Shown here: one piece after another, positions 1-5,070 of the stretch
How the letters are laid out: every line of letters starts with the position of its first letter
Numbering within the stretch: position 1 is the first letter of the stretch
Assembly (NCBI GenBank): GCA_003519965.1
Contig: DOVS01000080.1
Span: forward strand, 1-5,070
From: Betaproteobacteria bacterium
GTDB lineage: Bacteria; Pseudomonadota; Gammaproteobacteria; Burkholderiales; UBA9220
Reading direction: 5' to 3'
DNA length: 5,070 nucleotides
Program-made: the position numbers and the translations under genes
The notes under the pieces: model-generated
Database searches by the model: none
The model's input: only the letters and a program-made list of their open reading frames with translations
Told to the model about the DNA's origin: nothing

Positions 1-990
1 CCGCCCGGCGAGGAGGGCGGCTATATTATTCGCACCGTGGCGGAAACGGCGACGGACAAGGAGCTGGCGGCGGATATCGCGTATCTCCACAAGCTATGGG
101 CGACACTTCAGCAACAAGCGCGGAGCGCGCCGCCGCAGACTTTGCTGTACCGCGATCTCGATTTGCCGCTGCGGGTGCTGCGCGATTTCACCACCGACGA
201 GACGACGCGGATACAAGTAGATTCGCGGGAGACTTTTCATAAGGCGCGGACGTTCGCTCTGGACTATGTGGGCAACGTCCACGGTAAGATCGTGCATTAT
301 ACCGGCGAACGGCCCTTGTTCGATTTGTTCGGCGTGGAGGAGGAGATCGAAAAGGCGCTGGCGCGTCGGGTCGATTTGAAGTCCGGCGGTTATCTGATTA
401 TCGACCAAACCGAGGCGCTCACGACGATCGATGTGAATACCGGCGGCTTCGTCGGCGGCCGCAGTTTCGACGATACGGTGTTTAAAACCAATCTAGAGGC
501 GGCGCAGACGATCGCTCGTCAACTGCGGCTGCGCAACTTGGGCGGTATTATTATCCTGGATTTTATCGACATGGACAGCGCAGAGCAGCGTCAGGCGGTG
601 CTCGCCGAGCTTGAGAAGGTGTAGGCGCGGGATCGCACCCGGATGACGGTGAATGGATTTACCGCGCTGGGGCTGGTGGAAATGACCCGCAAGCGCAGCC
701 GGGAAAGTCTGGAGCATATTTTGTGCGAGTCTTGCCCGACTTGCCAGGGACGCGGTGCGCTGAAAACCGCGCAAACCGTGTGTTACGAGATTCTCCGCGA
801 ACTGCTGCGCGAGGCGCGCCAGTTCGACGCACGGGAATACCGGGTGCTTGCCTCCCAATTGGTGATCGATTTTATTCTCGACGAGGAATCCCAAAGCCTC
901 GCTCAGTTGGGGGATTTTATCGGCAAGCCGGTGTCGCTTCAGGTGGAAACGCAGTACAGCCAGGATCAATACGATATTATTTTAATGTAG
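1..990 (+). pseudogene. rng: Ribonuclease G (RNase E/G family), 5'-truncated by window and interrupted by an in-frame amber codon
   Basis: RNase G is a cytoplasmic endoribonuclease that cuts single-stranded AU-rich RNA, matures the 16S rRNA 5' end and takes part in mRNA decay. Frame 1 is open from base 1, so the S1-domain part lies upstream of the window. Visible motifs: IIRT at 25-36, matching the Arg-Thr of the RNase E 5'-monophosphate pocket; TIDVNTGG with catalytic Asp at 430-432; LDFIDMD with the second catalytic Asp at 559-561, exactly 43 residues later as in RNase E (D303/D346); the CPTC zinc-link at 733-744; a typical C-terminus ending in DIILM. A TAG at 622-624 stops translation after codon 207. 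The next 121 codons remain in the same frame and match RNase G to its normal end (TAG at 988-990). A product ending at the amber keeps both catalytic Asp but loses the zinc-link and C-terminal domain. Family identity is very secure; whether the gene is dead, read through or misread is unresolved. Confidence 0.93.
622..624 (+). other. In-frame TAG inside rng
   Basis: The local reading is LEKV, stop, ARDRTRMTVNGF. From memory, E. coli RNase G has LEQAL SKDRVKTSVNGF here, so the two align without gaps and the stop falls on a leucine position (a hydrophobic residue in RNase E too). One base change, TTG to TAG, would explain it. There is no nearby frameshift. The first downstream ATG (643-645) has no visible ribosome binding site. 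TAG also ends pilT and rng itself in this window, which argues against a reassigned amber codon. Confidence 0.9.
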
Positions 991-1000
991 CGGCCTGGCT
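958..1000. repeat. 7-bp inverted repeat spanning the rng/yggU convergent ends
   Basis: AGCCAGG at 958-964 and its exact reverse complement CCTGGCT at 994-1000 flank a 29-nt, AT-rich loop that holds both stop codons. It could form a weak bidirectional stem at the convergent gene ends. The loop is long for an intrinsic terminator and no clean T-run follows on either strand, so a terminator role is only a possibility. A chance match is also plausible. Confidence 0.2.
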
Positions 1001-1288
1001 AAGCAGCGCCTCCGGCGGCTGGGTCGGGGCGTCGATTTCCACGATTTTGCGGCGTCCGCCCGCACCGTGTTTGAGATGGATATTGGCCAGGGGCACGCCG
1101 AACGCTTTCTTCAGAAACGCCAGCAGCGCCGTGTTGGCCGCCCCATCGACAGCGGGTGCGGCGACGCGGATTTTCAGCGCCTCGCCGTGCAGTCCCGCCA
1201 CGCTGGTGCGCTTGGCGTTGGGCTGAATATGCAGGGTGAGAGTGAGCCGCTGGCGGGCGGCGTCGAGTCGATACCAGGCAGTACTCAT
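977..1288 (-). CDS. yggU: YggU family protein (DUF167)
   Basis: This 103-residue protein belongs to the small DUF167/YggU family, whose biochemical role is not settled. The family core is clear: LKIRVAAPAVDGAANTALL at about residues 38-56, then FLKKAFGVP at about 58-66, and GAGGRRKIVEI at about 75-85. This is the usual alpha/beta fold region with the conserved PxxDGxAN motif. Length is normal. The start is ATG at 1286-1288. It has no clear Shine-Dalgarno sequence, but no better in-frame start precedes the conserved part. It is the last gene of the yggS-proC-yggT cluster, 42 bp after yggT. Its TAA stop (977-979) lies inside the 3' end of rng on the other strand, a 14-bp tail-to-tail overlap. 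Confidence 0.92.
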   Translation of the reverse strand: MSTAWYRLDAARQRLTLTLHIQPNAKRTSVAGLHGEALKIRVAAPAVDGAANTALLAFLKKAFGVPLANIHLKHGAGGRRKIVEIDAPTQPPEALLSQAATLK

Positions 1289-1317
1289 TTTTTAGTGAAG
1301 GCGGTCCAGTGTAGGCC

Positions 1318-1327
1318 GTGCATGCAC
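1318..1327. repeat. 10-bp perfect palindrome in the yggT-yggU gap
   Basis: GTGCATGCAC lies in the 42-bp gap between the yggT stop and the yggU start. It is a perfect palindrome without a loop, so it would not form a terminator hairpin. It may be chance or a small binding site; nothing else in the gap resembles a promoter or ribosome binding site. Confidence 0.25.
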
Positions 1328-1330
1328 CCT

Positions 1331-1909
1331 TCAGAAAATCATCCGATAAGCCATTTGTTCTAGCCATGCCACCGGCAGTATGAGCAGTAATTGGATAATG
1401 AACAGCACCACCAGCGGGGAAAGGTCGATGCCGCTAATTAGCGGGATGAGTTGGCGCGCCGGGCGTAGAAACGGTTCGGTTAGGCTGGCGAGCAGCGGCG
1501 CCAGGGGGGTGTAGGGGTTCACCCAGCTCAGTAACGCTTGGACGATAACCGCGCCCATGAGCAGGTAGAGGCTCAGGCTCAGCAGTTTGGCCAGAGACCA
1601 GAGGACGATGCCGCCGAATGCGCCGGCGCCGGCCACGGTCAGAGGAAAATCACCTAACCAGAGCAACAGCAGCAGCATCGCCAGTTGCAGCAGCCAAGCG
1701 ATCGAGAGGGACGCCAGGTCCAGCCCCCACAGGCCGGGAATGACGCGGCGCACGGGAAAAACGGCGAAGTTGGTGAGCGCGCCGATAAATTGGGAAAAGG
1801 GATTGCGGTAGGGTGCTCGCATCAGTTGCAGGTAGAAGCGTAGTAGAAACGCCATGATAAATAGGTTAAACAAAGACTGAATGATAAATTGCAGCGCGTT
1901 ATTCAGCAT
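1331..1909 (-). CDS. yggT: YggT family integral membrane protein
   Basis: This 192-residue inner-membrane protein consists almost entirely of hydrophobic segments: roughly residues 5-29, 65-85, 92-127 and 165-182. It carries the two YGGT repeats of the family. The first is RFYLQLMRAPYRNPF (24-38) with FPVRRVIPG (51-59); the second is SWVNPYTPL (128-136) with EPFLRPARQLIP (145-156). Each repeat is followed by a G-(L/I)-D-L segment leading into a membrane helix. Precise function is unknown; YggT proteins have been linked to osmotic tolerance and membrane organisation, and the related plant CCB3/YLMG proteins act in organelles. I chose ATG at 1907-1909 because AAGGAGA (1915-1921) sits 5 nt before it. 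An in-frame ATG at 1936 lies within proC and has no such signal. The start overlaps the proC end by 11 bp, which suggests translational coupling. The TGA stop is at 1331-1333. Confidence 0.93.
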   Translation of the reverse strand: MLNNALQFIIQSLFNLFIMAFLLRFYLQLMRAPYRNPFSQFIGALTNFAVFPVRRVIPGLWGLDLASLSIAWLLQLAMLLLLLWLGDFPLTVAGAGAFGGIVLWSLAKLLSLSLYLLMGAVIVQALLSWVNPYTPLAPLLASLTEPFLRPARQLIPLISGIDLSPLVVLFIIQLLLILPVAWLEQMAYRMIF

Positions 1910-2729
1910 GGCTGTCTCCTTCCGTGCGCAGTGCATCGCCTAGCTCGCGGGACCGTTCGGCGGCGGCGGCCATGGCCTCGCCGATGTGACGCCGGACGCC
2001 GGCGGTTTCCATGACTTGAAGCGCGCGTTCGGTGGTTCCTCCTTTGGATGTGACCTGGGCGCGCAGTTCGGCAAACGGCTCGCCGCTTTGCGCCGCGAGC
2101 CGACATGCGCCACGGAAGGTTTCCAGGCCGAGGCGGCGCGCGTGGGCGGCGTCGAGGCCGAGGGCTTTCGCGCCTTCTTCCATGGCTTGTAGAAAGTAGA
2201 AGACGTAAGCGGGACCGCTGCCGGAGACCGCGGTGATTGCGTCCATTTGCGCCTCGTCGTCGAGCCACAGGACGCCGCCGGCGGCGGCGAGGATCGTTTC
2301 GGCGCGCTGGCGCTCCGTTTCGCTCAGGCCGGGGAGAGCGAACAGACCGGACATTCCCGCGCCCACCCGGGCGGGCGTGTTCGGCATGGCGCGCGCCAGC
2401 CGCGGGTAATCGCCCAGCCAGCGCGAGAGATCGGCGGCCCGCACGCCGGCGGCGATGGAGACGACTAGTTGCGTGTTCAGCAAGGGCCGCAGTTGCGCCG
2501 CAACGCCGGGAAGCTGTTGCGGTTTGACCGCCAGCACCACGACGTCGGCGGCGACGGCGGCGGCGGAGAGGCGTTCGAATACCGCGACGCCGAAGCGTTC
2601 CTGGAGATCACGCCGGGCTTCGGCGCGCATTTCCACGACGTGGAGCGTTGCGGCGTCGGCGCCGCGATGTAGTAAGCCGTCGATTAAAGCGGCGGCCATG
2701 TTGCCGCCGCCGATAAAACAAATGTTCAT
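1899..2729 (-). CDS. proC: Pyrroline-5-carboxylate reductase
   Basis: ProC reduces 1-pyrroline-5-carboxylate to L-proline with NAD(P)H, the final step of proline synthesis, in the cytoplasm. The 276-residue length is typical. The N-terminal Rossmann fold opens with ICFIGGGNMAAAL (3-15), the dinucleotide-binding glycine motif; VVVLAVKPQ (63-71) closes the nucleotide-binding half. AMPNTPARVGAG (114-125) is the conserved active-site loop. ITAVSGSGPAYVFYFLQAM (165-183) and VTSKGGTTE (226-234) form the family signature in the helical dimerisation domain. No key residue appears missing. The frame stays open far upstream of the start, but MNICFIGGG is where family similarity begins, and GGAAG (2736-2740) gives a modest ribosome binding site. 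The start overlaps the yggS stop as ATGA (4 bp), and the end (TAA, 1899-1901) overlaps yggT by 11 bp, so these three genes are almost certainly cotranscribed. Confidence 0.97.
   Translation of the reverse strand: MNICFIGGGNMAAALIDGLLHRGADAATLHVVEMRAEARRDLQERFGVAVFERLSAAAVAADVVVLAVKPQQLPGVAAQLRPLLNTQLVVSIAAGVRAADLSRWLGDYPRLARAMPNTPARVGAGMSGLFALPGLSETERQRAETILAAAGGVLWLDDEAQMDAITAVSGSGPAYVFYFLQAMEEGAKALGLDAAHARRLGLETFRGACRLAAQSGEPFAELRAQVTSKGGTTERALQVMETAGVRRHIGEAMAAAAERSRELGDALRTEGDSHAE
1915..1921 (-). promoter_or_regulatory. Strong ribosome binding site deciding the yggT start
   Basis: On the minus strand this reads AAGGAGA, 5 nt before the ATG at 1909. It lies within the end of proC. It favours the 192-residue YggT over the version starting 27 bp upstream. 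Confidence 0.85.
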
Positions 2730-3445
2730 GGTGTGCTTCCGTTGTCTATCCGCTGGTTGTCCTCGCGCTGGCGCGCGCCGAAGATCGCCGTGCCCACCCG
2801 GACAATCGTAGCGCCTTCGGCGACGGCGGCGTCCAAATCGCTGGACATGCCCATGGATAAGGTGTCGAGAGAGAATCCTTGGCGCATCAGGGACTCCCGC
2901 AGTTGCCGCAGTTGCTGAAAAGGTGCGCGCTGGGCGGCGCCGGCAGCGGGCCGGGGGATCGTCATCAGTCCCCGCAGCGTTAGCCGGGGCAGGGCGGCGA
3001 CGGCGCGCGCCAGCGCCGGCAGGGTTTCTGGGTCGACTCCGCTTTTTGTCGCTTCGCCGCTGACGTTGACTTGAAGGCAAACGTTTAGCGGCGGCAGCGC
3101 CGGTGGGCGTGCGTCGTTTAGCCGCTGGGCGATGTTAAGGCGGTCGACGCTGTGCGCCCAGGCGAAATTTTCCGCGATGGGCCGTGTCTTGTTGCGTTGA
3201 ATCGGGCCGATAAAGTGCCATTCCAGCGCCAGGGCGCGCAACGCCTCGATTTTGTCCAGCGCTTCCTGCAGGTAGCTTTCGCCGAAGGCGCGCTGCCCCG
3301 TCCGGGCGGCTTCCGCCACCGCGGCGGCGGGCCAAGTCTTGCTGACCGCCAGTAGCTGGATGTCGTCCGGGGAGCGGTGCGCGGCCTCGGCGGCGGCGGC
3401 AATGCGCCGTTTGACAGATGTTAGCGCGCTGGCTATTGTGGTCAT
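2726..3445 (-). CDS. yggS: YggS/PLPBP family pyridoxal-phosphate-binding homeostasis protein
   Basis: This 239-residue cytoplasmic protein has the alanine-racemase-like TIM-barrel fold. It binds PLP but has no known catalytic activity, and acts in vitamin B6 and amino/keto-acid homeostasis. The PLP lysine is K36 in LLAVSKTWP (31-39), the same number as in E. coli YggS. Further motifs: FGESYLQEAL (54-63, where many homologs have FGEN), WHFIGPIQRNKTR (76-88), HSVDRL (98-103), LQVNVSGEATKSGV (124-137), GLMTIP (159-164), and the PLP-phosphate region LSMGMSSDLDAAV (196-208) to IVRVGTAIFGAR (214-225). The start at 3443-3445 matches the family N-terminus, though its Shine-Dalgarno sequence is poor. 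It is the first gene of the minus-strand cluster, lies 33 bp from divergent pilT, and overlaps proC by 4 bp. Its first 35 bases or so also carry the likely pilT promoter. Confidence 0.96.
   Translation of the reverse strand: MTTIASALTSVKRRIAAAAEAAHRSPDDIQLLAVSKTWPAAAVAEAARTGQRAFGESYLQEALDKIEALRALALEWHFIGPIQRNKTRPIAENFAWAHSVDRLNIAQRLNDARPPALPPLNVCLQVNVSGEATKSGVDPETLPALARAVAALPRLTLRGLMTIPRPAAGAAQRAPFQQLRQLRESLMRQGFSLDTLSMGMSSDLDAAVAEGATIVRVGTAIFGARQREDNQRIDNGSTP
3411..3439 (+). promoter_or_regulatory. Predicted sigma70-type promoter for pilT
   Basis: A perfect -35 box TTGACA (3411-3416) is followed, after exactly 17 bp, by TATTGT (3434-3439), which matches the -10 consensus at four of six positions. 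Transcription would start near 3446, giving a leader of about 33 nt with a purine-rich ribosome binding site before pilT. The whole promoter lies inside the 5' coding end of divergent yggS, as it must, because the gap is only 33 bp. This is a prediction from motif match and spacing. Confidence 0.6.
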
Positions 3446-3472
3446 ATCGTAAAATAGAGGAAATCCAGAGGG

Positions 3473-3478
3473 ATTATA
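3473..3478 (-). promoter_or_regulatory. Possible -10 element for the yggS-proC-yggT-yggU cluster
   Basis: Reading the minus strand, a perfect TATAAT lies 27 bp before the yggS ATG, which would put the start site about 20 nt upstream of the gene. I see no recognisable -35 box 15-19 bp further upstream and no TGn extension. The octamer ATTATAAT (3473-3480) is itself palindromic, so the plus-strand TATAAT that overlaps the pilT start codon is a by-product. Weak candidate. Confidence 0.28.
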
Positions 3479-4519
3479 ATGGAAATTTCCGATCTGCTCG
3501 CATTCTCGGTGAAGAACAAGGCGTCCGATTTGCATTTGTCGTCGGGGGTGCCGCCGATGATCCGCGTGAATGGCGACGTGCGCCGCATTAATGTCCCGCC
3601 GCTGGAGCACAAGGATGTGCACGCCATGGTGTACGACATCATGAATGACGGTCAGCGGAAGATCTACGAGGAAGGCAAGGAAATCGATTTTTCCTTTGAA
3701 GTGCCCAAGCTGGCGCGCTTTCGGGTGAACGCTTTTGTCCAGTACCGTGGCGCGGGAGCGGTGTTCCGCACGATTCCGTCGCAGGTGTTGACGTTGGAGG
3801 AACTCAACGCGCCCGTCGCTTTTAAGGATATCGCCAACCAGCCGCGGGGCATCGTGCTGGTGACCGGCCCCACCGGGTCGGGTAAGTCCACCACGCTGGC
3901 GGCGATGATCGACCATGTAAACGAGAGCGAGTACGGCCATATTCTGACGGTGGAGGACCCCATCGAATTTGTCCACGAGAGTAAAAAGTGCTTGATTAAT
4001 CAGCGCGAGGTCGGCCCCCATACCTTGAGCTTCAGCAACGCCTTGCGCTCCGCGTTGCGGGAAGACCCCGACGTGATTCTGGTGGGCGAGATGCGCGACC
4101 TGGAAACCATTCGCTTGGCGCTGACCGCGGCGGAAACCGGCCACCTGGTGTTCGGTACGCTGCACACCAGTTCCGCCGCCAAGACCATCGACCGGATTGT
4201 CGATGTATTTCCCGCCGCGGAAAAGGATATGGTGCGCGCGATGTTGTCGGAATCGCTGCGCGCGGTGATTTCCCAGGCGTTGCTTAAAGCCAAGGACGAC
4301 AGCGGGCGGGTGGCGGCGCACGAGATTATGATCGGCACGCCGGCGATCCGCAACTTGATTCGGGAAAACAAGATCGCGCAGATGTATTCGTCGATTCAGA
4401 CCGGGCAGAGCGTGGGCATGCAGACGCTCGATCAAAACCTGCAAACGCTGGTGCAGCGCAACGTGGTTTCCCGCGAGGAAGCGCGCCTTAAGGCGGCGAA
4501 TAAGGAAACGTTCAGCTAG
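3479..4519 (+). CDS. pilT: Type IV pilus twitching motility ATPase PilT
   Basis: PilT is the hexameric cytoplasmic ATPase that drives pilus retraction, and so twitching motility, surface sensing and DNA uptake, at the base of the type IV pilus machine. Its 346 residues are close to the usual 344. The N-terminal PAS-like domain has KASDLHLSSGVPPMIRV (14-30) and RFRVNAF (80-86). The ATPase core has Walker A GPTGSGKST (130-138, K136), Asp box HILTVEDPIEF (154-164), Walker B DPDVILVGEMRD (196-207, E204) and His box GHLVFGTLHT (221-230, H222 and H229). The AIRNLIRE motif typical of retraction ATPases is at 289-296. All catalytic residues are present, so the protein should be active. The ATG at 3479 is preceded by GAGG (3468-3471) at suitable spacing. 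It is divergent from yggS and followed 45 bp later by pilU with no terminator in between, so the two are probably one operon. The stop is TAG. Confidence 0.98.
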   Translation: MEISDLLAFSVKNKASDLHLSSGVPPMIRVNGDVRRINVPPLEHKDVHAMVYDIMNDGQRKIYEEGKEIDFSFEVPKLARFRVNAFVQYRGAGAVFRTIPSQVLTLEELNAPVAFKDIANQPRGIVLVTGPTGSGKSTTLAAMIDHVNESEYGHILTVEDPIEFVHESKKCLINQREVGPHTLSFSNALRSALREDPDVILVGEMRDLETIRLALTAAETGHLVFGTLHTSSAAKTIDRIVDVFPAAEKDMVRAMLSESLRAVISQALLKAKDDSGRVAAHEIMIGTPAIRNLIRENKIAQMYSSIQTGQSVGMQTLDQNLQTLVQRNVVSREEARLKAANKETFS

Positions 4520-4551
4520 CCCGCTGCGCCGTAACCGACGGAATCATCTAC

Positions 4552-4559
4552 AGGGGAGA
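4552..4559 (+). promoter_or_regulatory. Ribosome binding site of pilU
   Basis: AGGGGAGA lies 5 nt before the ATG at 4565, within the 45-bp pilT-pilU gap. It fixes the pilU start. No terminator-like hairpin is visible in the gap, so pilU is probably read from the pilT promoter. Confidence 0.8.
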
Positions 4560-4564
4560 TTGCC

Positions 4565-5070
4565 ATGGAGCGCGATCAGGCGGTCAAATTCATGCACGAC
4601 TTGCTGAAGTTGATGCTCGCCAAGAAGGCGTCCGATTTGTTTATTACCGCCAGCTTTCCGCCGGCGATGAAGATCGACGGCAAGATGACGCCGGTGTCCA
4701 ACCAGCAGTTGACGCCGCAGCATACCCAGGACTTGGCGCGCGCCATCATGAACGATAAGCAGGCGGCCGAATTCGAATCCACCAAGGAATGTAATTTCGC
4801 CATTAGCCCCGCCGGCATCAGCCGTTTCCGGGTTAACGCCTTCGTGCAGCAAGGGCGGATCGGCATGGTGTTGCGCACCATTACCACCGCCATTCCCAAT
4901 TTCGACGACCTCGGTCTGCCGCCGGTGCTGAAGGACGTGGCGATGACCAAGCGCGGTCTGGTGATTTTCGTCGGCGGCACCGGGTCGGGAAAATCCACCT
5001 CGCTGGCGTCGATGATCGGCTATCGTAACGAAAACAGCTACGGTCATATCATCACCATTGAAGACCCGGT
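4565..5070 (+). CDS. pilU: Type IV pilus retraction ATPase PilU, N-terminal 168 codons (cut by window end)
   Basis: PilU is the PilT paralog that assists retraction, especially under load, and works together with PilT. Only about the first 168 of an expected 370-380 residues are present; the frame is open to the window edge. It begins with a short family-like leader and then KKASDLFITASFPPAMKIDGK (residues 20-40), the PilU counterpart of the PilT KASDLHLS segment. RFRVNAFVQQGR follows at 87-98. Walker A is GGTGSGKST (137-145, K143), with Gly where PilT has Pro, which I recall as usual in PilU. The last visible motif is HIITIEDP (161-168), the start of the Asp box; Walker B and the His box lie beyond the window. 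The shared domain order with the upstream gene shows an old tandem duplication, now well diverged. The downstream position relative to pilT supports PilU rather than another PilT-like ATPase. Confidence 0.95.
   Translation, partial: MERDQAVKFMHDLLKLMLAKKASDLFITASFPPAMKIDGKMTPVSNQQLTPQHTQDLARAIMNDKQAAEFESTKECNFAISPAGISRFRVNAFVQQGRIGMVLRTITTAIPNFDDLGLPPVLKDVAMTKRGLVIFVGGTGSGKSTSLASMIGYRNENSYGHIITIEDP

Noticed and set aside
622..624. Pyrrolysine or selenocysteine-like recoding at the rng amber
   Set aside because: The aligned residue is Leu or another hydrophobic residue in homologs, TAG ends other genes here normally, and no known RNase G needs a special residue at this site. Kept only as something to exclude genome-wide.
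723..1226. Plus-strand frame of 167 codons across the rng end and opposite yggU
   Set aside because: It is out of frame with both genes and shows no family resemblance; both overlapped genes are well supported.
1910..1936. Upstream start for YggT adding nine residues
   Set aside because: It has no ribosome binding site, adds a charged, non-conserved leader, and the ATG at 1909 has AAGGAGA at proper spacing.
1899..3080. N-terminal extension of ProC of about 117 residues
   Set aside because: The extension is Arg/Ala-rich, lies entirely in another frame of yggS, and family similarity begins at MNICFIGGG (2729), which has its own ribosome binding site.
3388..3400. CGG/GGC triplet runs, also near 1961-1973 and 2545-2570, as possible microsatellites
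   Set aside because: They encode short alanine stretches in YggS and ProC in a GC-rich genome; they are short and in places where alanine is tolerated.
3865..3911. Nucleotide similarity between pilT and pilU Walker A regions as a recent duplication or recombination site
   Set aside because: The similarity is confined to the codons for the P-loop, which are constrained in all such ATPases; the flanks are well diverged.
2726..4444. Very long minus-strand open frame running antisense through pilT into yggS
   Set aside because: Only its last 239 codons (from 3445 down) match a family, YggS. The part opposite pilT is low-complexity His/Arg-rich translation caused by GC codon bias of pilT on the other strand.
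4544..5047. Minus-strand frames antisense to pilU
   Set aside because: They are mirror frames of a clear ATPase gene, with His/Arg-rich composition and no recognisable motif.

Overview
This is an ordinary-looking, GC-rich bacterial chromosome segment, most likely from a gammaproteobacterium. The evidence is the order pilU–pilT on one strand, divergent from yggS–proC–yggT–yggU on the other. That arrangement is familiar from pseudomonads and related gammaproteobacteria, and the PilT catalytic residues fall at the same numbers as in Pseudomonas aeruginosa PilT. I cannot name a genus. I see no mobile element, CRISPR array, phage gene, tRNA or rRNA.

Layout. (1) Positions 1-990, plus strand: the 3' two-thirds of rng (ribonuclease G), cut by the window start. 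It is interrupted by one in-frame TAG at 622-624, and the rest of the conserved protein continues in the same frame to a normal stop. (2) Positions 977-3445, minus strand: a compact four-gene cluster read yggS > proC > yggT > yggU. The first three genes overlap by 4 and 11 bp, yggU follows after 42 bp, and yggU overlaps the rng 3' end tail to tail by 14 bp. (3) Positions 3446-3478: a 33-bp divergent gap. A good sigma70-type promoter for pilT (TTGACA, 17-bp spacer, TATTGT) lies inside the yggS coding sequence. (4) Positions 3479-5070, plus strand: pilT complete, then a 45-bp gap, then the first 168 codons of pilU, cut by the window end.

How the genes work together. PilT and PilU are the paralogous cytoplasmic ATPases that power retraction of type IV pili. 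The minus-strand cluster combines a PLP-binding homeostasis protein (YggS), the last enzyme of proline synthesis (ProC), a membrane protein with two YGGT repeats (YggT) and a small DUF167 protein (YggU). This grouping is widespread, but a joint mechanism is not established from sequence. RNase G is a single-strand endoribonuclease of rRNA maturation and mRNA decay and is functionally unrelated to its neighbours.

The one feature that departs from expectation is the internal amber codon in rng. There is no gene-free stretch longer than 45 bp.
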